Assembly: GCA_030267965.1 (NCBI GenBank)
Contig: BRYA01000662.1
Span: 1 to 36,753, forward strand
DNA length: 36,753 nt
From: Triparma columacea
Taxonomy: Eukaryota; Sar; Bolidophyceae; Parmales; Triparmaceae
Reading direction: 5' to 3'
The notes under the pieces are model-generated. The model saw only the letters and a list, made by a program, of their open reading frames with translations, did no database searches and was not told the origin of the DNA. Within the stretch, counting starts at the first letter, position 1; every line of letters starts with the position of its first letter. This document shows, in pieces, positions 31,501 through 36,753 of the stretch. Position numbers and translations under genes: made by a program.

Positions 31501-34225
31501 TGACAACAAGACAGTTTGCGCAAAGATTGACGCTGGCAACTTCTTTGGGGAGAGCGCCCTGTTCACGGCGGGGCATAGGATGGCGAACATCAGGGCGGCA
31601 GATTTCTGCGAGCTGCTCAGCCTACATAGGATTGACTTCAGCAAGATCTTCAAAAACTTCGAGCAAGAAAAGCAGAAAGTTTTGGAGGTGTTCACTAAAA
31701 TGCAGGAAAGGAACCAGAAGAGAAATCAGACGGTAGAAGACGAGCTCAAGAGAAAAATGTCGCTCGTCATGCACATGGTGCCAAACAGTACTTCGCAGAC
31801 ATTCAGTTTAAGGGGCGCTGCGAGTGGGGAAGGGTTCCTCGAGGGGTTCCTTCGTTCTATGGAGACAGCATTCTGCCAGCACTCGCACATAAGGGTGGTT
31901 TGGGAGCTGTTTGGACTACTGAGCCTTCTGTACTTAATAATCTTCATCCCCCTTAGGCTCGGTTTTTACATCGACGAGAAGGATATTGCCGCCCCCGTTG
32001 ATTACCTCGTGGAGCTTTACTTCCTCAGTGACATCATTTTGCGCTGCTACTTCTTCAATAACGACGTGGCGGAGGAAGGAGAAGGAACTAATTCCATTGA
32101 AGCGACGTTCAAACTGAAGACAAAAGTGAACGTGAGCTACGAGCAGGTGAAGGACGGAGGAGTCAAGACGCTGTTCTCCTGCGAGATTGAAAGCAGAAGG
32201 GACTACAAAAAGGGTCTAATTTATCTGGACCTCGCGGCGATTATCCCCGTTGATATCTTCGTGCTGATGTCGCCGTCTATTTCTACAACGTCATCTCTGG
32301 CATTTGCTCTCAGGCTTGTTCACCTAATCAGGGTCCACCGCTTCTTCGGCTACATCAAGACCATGGAGGGCTACCTTTACCATATAAGGATAAGAGTCGG
32401 GGCCGACTTTATCCAATTGGCGAAGGTGATGATCACATATGTCCTAGTCAATCACTTTTACGCTTGCACTTGGATGTGTATTCACAGGTATGCAGAGGGA
32501 GATGTCGAGTTCACTTGGGCGACGGTTGACAAGATAAGCACTTGGGACCCCATGGTCGGAAAACACGACATTTGTAGTGCCAAGGACACGGGAAGGTGTT
32601 ACGTGAGGGCTTTCCACTTCGTAATTACCACCATTAGCTCTGTGGGGTACGGGGATATTTATCCCACAACCCAATTCGAGACAATTTTTGAGTGGGTAGT
32701 CGTGGTCAGCGGGGCTGCTCTCGTCGCTTCGCTCATCGGGTCCTTCGTGTCCTTCTTCCAGGGGCAAGACAGCAGCGGAAGTTCCGCCTTTAAGATGAAG
32801 CTCAACCTCATCCAAGAGTACATGATCTACAAGGATCTCCCAGAACAGCTTTGCAAAGATATCTTGAAGCATCATCGAAGCGTCTACGCGCAGCAGAAGA
32901 CGCTTGATGTCAGAACGGTGATGAGTGACCTACCTAGACCGTTACAGATGGAGATTGCAATGTTCATTAACCGCCAGATCATCCACAAGGTGCCCCTCTT
33001 GAGGGACTGCAGCGTCACCATTCAGAAGACCATTGCGCTCGCGATTCGTCCGCAATTCATTGAGATGTACAGCTTCGTGTATCACCAGGGCGACATTGGG
33101 GATTCGGTTTACTTCGTTTTGAAGGGAAACGTCTTGGTCCACCAGGGCAGGGACACTTCCAAGCTGGATAGGAAGCACCGTGAGAGGGCAAGAAGGGAGA
33201 GTATCCAACAGGGCATTAGGGACGGTGGGAGTTTTGGAGAGGACGTGGTCGTCAGCAAGACAGGTGTAAGGGTTGAGAGTGCTAGGGCCCTTGTGAATAG
33301 CAACTTGTACACCCTCAGCAAGGGCGAAATTGAGAACATTATGAGTATGCTTGGTCCCGGTGCCAGGATCATGTTCCTAGAGAGACTCCTGAAGAGGGAC
33401 CTTGCGTACGAAGGCGAGGACGAAGAGAGCGACAGTAATGAGGAGGAGGAGGAGTATGAATTCAAGGTTAGCGACGGAATGTTGACCCCTCCCTCGCTCA
33501 TGAGGAAGAAACGAGGAGAGAATTACGATACGAGCGAAGGGTTGGCCTCGAGAAACACTTTGTTCGAGAAGAGCTTGGAGAAGAAAGCGGGGAAGTGGGC
33601 AAGTGGTAGGGGGGGCAGGGCGCGTCTCAGCAGCAACGACCACGAGACAAACTTGGAGAGCCCCAACTCGATTCTGCACACGCCCAACGAAAAGGTTTCT
33701 GGGCCCTCTGTGCAGGCGCCCTCTGTTCCGGGGGAGAGGCGCAGGACGGCTGTTACCAAGGGGGGGGAGTCCAAGCATGAAGGCAATGAAATGCTCATGC
33801 CGAATAGGAGAGAAAGCAAGGTGATCGAGGCGGACCCGAAGATGCTTCGGAAACAGTTTGCGAAGAAAATGATGTCTGCGCAGTCTGAGAAGAATTTTAT
33901 GATAAAGAATGGACTGAGCTTCGAGAAAGGTATCGACGACGTGGAAGAGGAGGACGAGGAGGACGATGCATTTGGACTCGACCTAGACGACGAGGACAAA
34001 GACGTCCTCGGCATGTTTTCAAAACGAGGGGGGGGACTGGGGGAGGACGGGATGATCGTTGAAGGGAGCAAAGAAGATTTGAATAACAACTTCATGAACA
34101 TGATGGTGAAGAAGAGGTTCACGAATGTCGAGAAGATTGCAGAGAACCAGGATAGCTTTAAGCTTGACACAAAGATGGGAGGTTTGGGTGTCGTCGCTGG
34201 GGTTTTGAAGGGGGAGGAGGGGTAG
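19506..34225 (+). CDS. Giant eight-repeat CNBD K+ channel-like protein (octo-repeat, two tetrads)
   Basis: Exons: 19506-19652, 19813-20067, 20142-20288, 20379-20912, 20998-21685, 21767-22149, 22294-23402, 23506-34225; 13983 nt, 4660 residues, all GT-AG, frame closes. There are eight units of six membrane segments + pore + CNBD. Pore motifs: T318-VGYGD, T959-VGFGD, T1526-AGYGD, L2017-VGYGD, T2557-TGFGD, T3057-VGYGD, V3585-VVIGD (repeat 7, degenerate), S4133-VGYGD. CNBDs lie at about 446-540, 1090-1190, 1640-1747, 2133-2233, 2677-2790, 3177-3283, 3700-3807 and 4250-4374. Repeats 1-4 correspond in order to the minus-strand paralogue; repeats 5-8 are extra. CNBDs 3, 6 and 7 look most canonical (CNBD6 GDYFGESSLL, CNBD7 FFGESALF). 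After CNBD1 there is an Ala-rich linker. The tail (about 4395-4660) alternates acidic runs and basic, RRES-type phosphosites. If four units make one pore, this chain could make two. The apparent stop at 21724 lies in an intron (21686-21766), not in the coding sequence. The start ATG 19506 is the first in-frame ATG of exon 1. Confidence 0.85.
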
Positions 34226-34599
34226 GAGATAGAGGACGCTAATACGGAGGAAGTGGAGGAGAAATAGAATGTAAAATTTTGAGAGCGCGAAAGCGCTTTT
34301 GTATCATAATTTGTATGACAAACAAACTGCTTTCATTTTTCTTATCTTAAATCTCAATCGCATTCCTCTTCCTTTTCGGATGGTCTTGAACTGATTACGG
34401 CATGGCCCACATTACAGGAGTGGCTCTGTTGATACGCGCTACTTGTTCGTCTTCTCTCAGGACGACGTGCTTCGACGAGTTTGGAGCCAACAGATCTCAA
34501 AATGCAGGATCCTGAGAGGAGCAGGAATTCAGGGCGCAGGCAGTCAGTTGCAAGAAGAAGAACAAGAAAAACTCAACCCTCTTGTCCGCGCGTCGACAT
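34226..34599. other. Intergenic between channel and right-edge gene
   Basis: 374 bp. It contains the hairpin at 34281-34300 and a short upstream ORF at 34502-34603, each listed separately. No other gene or RNA is evident. Confidence 0.6.
34281..34300 (+). other. GAAA-tetraloop hairpin in the 3' flank of the eight-repeat channel
   Basis: GAGAGCGC, loop GAAA, GCGCTTTT: an 8-bp stem (five perfect inner pairs, one A-U and two G-U outside) capped by a GNRA loop and followed by AT-rich sequence, 56 nt after the channel stop. It probably lies in the 3' UTR. It resembles a bacterial terminator in shape, but the context is eukaryotic, so an mRNA stability or 3'-end element is the more sensible reading. 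Confidence 0.5.
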
Positions 34600-34603
34600 A
34601 TGA
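34502..34603 (+). CDS. Upstream ORF (33 codons) overlapping the start of the right-edge gene
   Basis: ATG at 34502 opens a 33-residue Arg-rich frame (including SGRRQSVARRRTRK) whose TGA overlaps the main ATG as ATGA at 34600-34603, one frame apart. It could be a regulatory uORF or simply 5' UTR, depending on the transcription start. Confidence 0.25.
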   Translation: MQDPERSRNSGRRQSVARRRTRKTQPSCPRVDI

Positions 34604-36753
34604 CGACGTCGTCTGTTGCCGAAGGCAGCGATAAGTATGTGTTCGTTCTGCCGCTAAAACCCCAGAAGCCAATTGAAATGGAGGTGAGTTATTGCGCTTT
34701 TTGTTTGGGGGTTGCATGTGGCAGGAGAGAACGGTGTAAGAGTAGGGATTTCGATTGCTTGACTAGGACTGATATCTCTGCGCTTTCTGCCCGTCTCCGT
34801 GTTGCTAACAAACCTCCCCCTCCTTCAGACCATCACCAACTACCCCAACTTCCTTTCCGCATCCTACGCCTCTCACTACTTGACTGCGCTAGGAGCCCAT
34901 CCGACAAAGTCCAACATGAACCTGCTGCTTTCTGCCCACCCTCTGTCGTCATGTAGCGTTCGGACAGTGTGGAGGAAGGAGGGGGGGCTGAGGGATGCCA
35001 TTGTTGTTGACCCTGTGGTCAAGGCTGGGGGGGCGGGGAAGGATAGGAGGCGCATCGAGGCGAAAGTCAGCCCAAACGTGAAGAGAGCGAAAGAGATATT
35101 CGGCGCGGGGGGCGTGAAGATGAGGGGCGGGACTGGTGGAGTAGGGAGGAGACTCCATGCAACGGGTGAGGGGTTGCACTCTTCGGGTCCCAACTACAGT
35201 AACCAGCAAAGGGAAATACTTGTCAGGCAGAGTCTCATGGACTTGCTGAGGCCATTGTCAACGACTGAGGAGAATATTAAAGGAATACAGGAGCTTTTCT
35301 GCAAGAAGTTTCCTTGGGAGACACTTGAAGCTGAGATTGAGAACTGCCTAAAAACCACGACCGCCAGCAGCAGGGTGGTCGGTACAAGCAAGAGAGGGGC
35401 GGTCACTTCCCCGAAACATTCCCCGAATAGGCCTGCGAGCAACGACGGATCGAACAACAACAGGCCTGCGAGCAGGGACGGTTTGAAGACGAAGCGCGCC
35501 GAAAGGAGCAGGCGCGTCAGCATGGCGCTATCGTCCTCCGTGCAATCATCAATACCTCCCCCGATGTCGTCCCCTACGAGCAAGGACGGGGCCGGCCTCG
35601 TAGACGCGACGAAGAAGAAGGGGGAAGGGGCGGGAATGGTAGGACAAAATAACATGCTGCTCAGCCCCAGGGAGAACTTGATGCAGAGCGTGATTAAGTT
35701 CCTACTGTCCCCGCTAGCGATAAAGATGGTCGATGTCAGCCTGCACTACGTTTACTGGTCCGTTCTGCACCCTTACGCTCTCGCTCACGAAGAGATCAGG
35801 GACTGCTTGGACAAGGCTAGGGAGAAAGTCAGAAGCGGGGCGGGGGGGGTAGTCGCCCACGTGACGGAGGGGGAGGACGAGGGGGTGGGGAAGGGGGGGA
35901 AGCTGCTGAAGGAGATGGACGACGCAGAGGCCTTGATGGGAGTGGGGAAGCTGAGGGATCTTAGAATGAAAAGGTTGGGGAAGGACGCGATGCAGAAGAT
36001 CGCGTTGGCAATTAACAAGACGTGGGAGGAAGTTAGGGGTCACCTCAAGGTGAAGGAGGGTGTTGCTAAGTCTACGGGTCTGTTCCTTCCCGTCCTTATT
36101 TATGCCATCAGAAATGCGGCCGACAACTTACTCGGATCCAAGTACGCTTACCTAACGCGATCCCTAAAGTGGTCCCACTCCGAAATTCTCGTCCGCTTCG
36201 GTTCCCCCTCCGCCGTGTGGTCCTCCCTCCACGCCTCCCTGACGTCGATCCTGGACCCCACAGGTTACGCTAGTCACCTGAGCTGCTTCAGCGGGAGTGG
36301 GGCTGGAGGGACGGCGGGGAGGATCGACAGGATGAAGGAGGGCACGGTAACGCACGGGGGGAGGGGGGGTAAGAGCACCCCCCGCGCAGCGGACGCGGCA
36401 CTAAGACAATACAAGAATCAGGGGAAGGGAGGAGGGGGGGGTACGCAGGGGATGGCAGCCTTTGCTGGTAAGGGAACCAGCAGCGCAGTGGAGAGGGGCC
36501 GACGCAACTACTATCAGACGTCAAAGGTACTGGACAAGGTGATTAGGGACCCTCGGAGCGCGGGAGCGCGGAACATGAGGGGGTTGATACGGTGGGAGGG
36601 AGGCGGGGGGGGAAGGGGGGGGGGGAGGGGGGGCGTAGAGGGGGGAGATGGGGAGGAGGGGGAGGAGGGGGAGGAGGGGGAGATGAACCCTGCTGGTAGG
36701 GCCGAGGTAATGAGCAGCATACTTAAGAACACGTCGAGAGTTTACAAGAAGGC
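34600..36753 (+). CDS. Unrecognised Gly/Arg/Lys-rich protein, 3' end beyond the window
   Basis: Exon 1 34600-34683 (28 codons), intron 34684-34828 (GTGAG...CTTCAG), then an exon that stays open from 34829 to the right edge with no stop in about 640 codons. The frame is phase-consistent across the splice. Residues 29-75 form a conserved-looking block (TITNYPNFLSASYASHYLTA). A Ser/Pro-rich basic linker follows. A hydrophobic helical block at about 310-350 includes VSLHYVYWSVLHPYA, and another at about 420-490 includes LFLPVLIYAIRNAADNLLG and YAYLTRSLKWSHSE. The last ~140 residues are Gly/Arg/Glu runs. No enzyme motif or named family is recognised. High GGG and AGG codon use sets it apart from the channel genes. 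The gene is truncated only by the window edge. Confidence 0.65.
36598..36690 (+). repeat. G-run tract in the coding strand
   Basis: Consecutive runs of 4-12 G separated by one or two bases, ending in an imperfect GAGGAGGGG repeat. It encodes Gly/Arg then Gly/Glu repeats. The runs could fold as G-quadruplexes in the mRNA. Confidence 0.7.

Noticed and set aside
34281..34300. Rho-independent terminator
   Set aside because: Shape and T-run fit, but introns and gene structure show a eukaryotic nuclear context; described as a 3' hairpin instead.

Overview
The window is a piece of nuclear genome from a microbial eukaryote, most likely a stramenopile alga (a bolidophyte/Parmales- or pelagophyte-like organism). 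The reasons are short GT-AG introns (mostly 56-185 nt), tight gene spacing, a receptor kinase carrying a START-like lipid-binding domain, and several very large multi-domain proteins. The lineage is an inference from gene style; no marker gene fixes it. There are no bacterial operon features. All exon models below were joined by hand from splice sites, and the reading frame closes exactly in every complete model.

Layout from left to right. Positions 1-188 are a Pro-Glu/Lys repeat, possibly the end of a gene entering from the left. Next comes a 781-bp tract with no G at all on the + strand (220-1000), containing a ~120-bp tandem repeat. A minus-strand gene (8191 to 1200, ten exons, about 2075 residues) encodes a predicted receptor kinase: signal peptide, repeated N-terminal modules, beta-helix, six EGF-like units, membrane segment, START-like domain, TKL-like kinase. 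A plus-strand nitroreductase-family gene follows (8508-9716).

The centre and right hold the main discovery: two paralogous giant channel genes transcribed away from each other. The minus-strand gene (17600 to 9797, 2351 residues) has four 6-transmembrane plus cyclic-nucleotide-binding (CNBD) repeats in one polypeptide, the layout of sea-urchin sperm CNGK. The plus-strand gene (19506-34225, about 4660 residues) has EIGHT such repeats in one reading frame: repeats 1-4 match the minus gene one to one, and repeats 5-8 form a second set of four, one of which (repeat 7) has lost the K+ selectivity signature.

Between the two channel genes lies a compact plus-strand gene (17951-19210) that appears to fuse a GNAT acetyltransferase resembling NAA80 to a cysteine protease resembling ACTMAP. 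In animals these two separate enzymes mature the actin N-terminus in consecutive steps. The right edge holds the first 2.1 kb of an unrecognised Gly/Arg/Lys-rich gene (34600 to beyond 36753).

A possible joint theme is signalling at the cell surface or cilium: a lipid-sensing receptor kinase, cyclic-nucleotide-gated K+ channels and an actin-maturation enzyme. This is inference only; eukaryotic neighbours need not be functionally linked.
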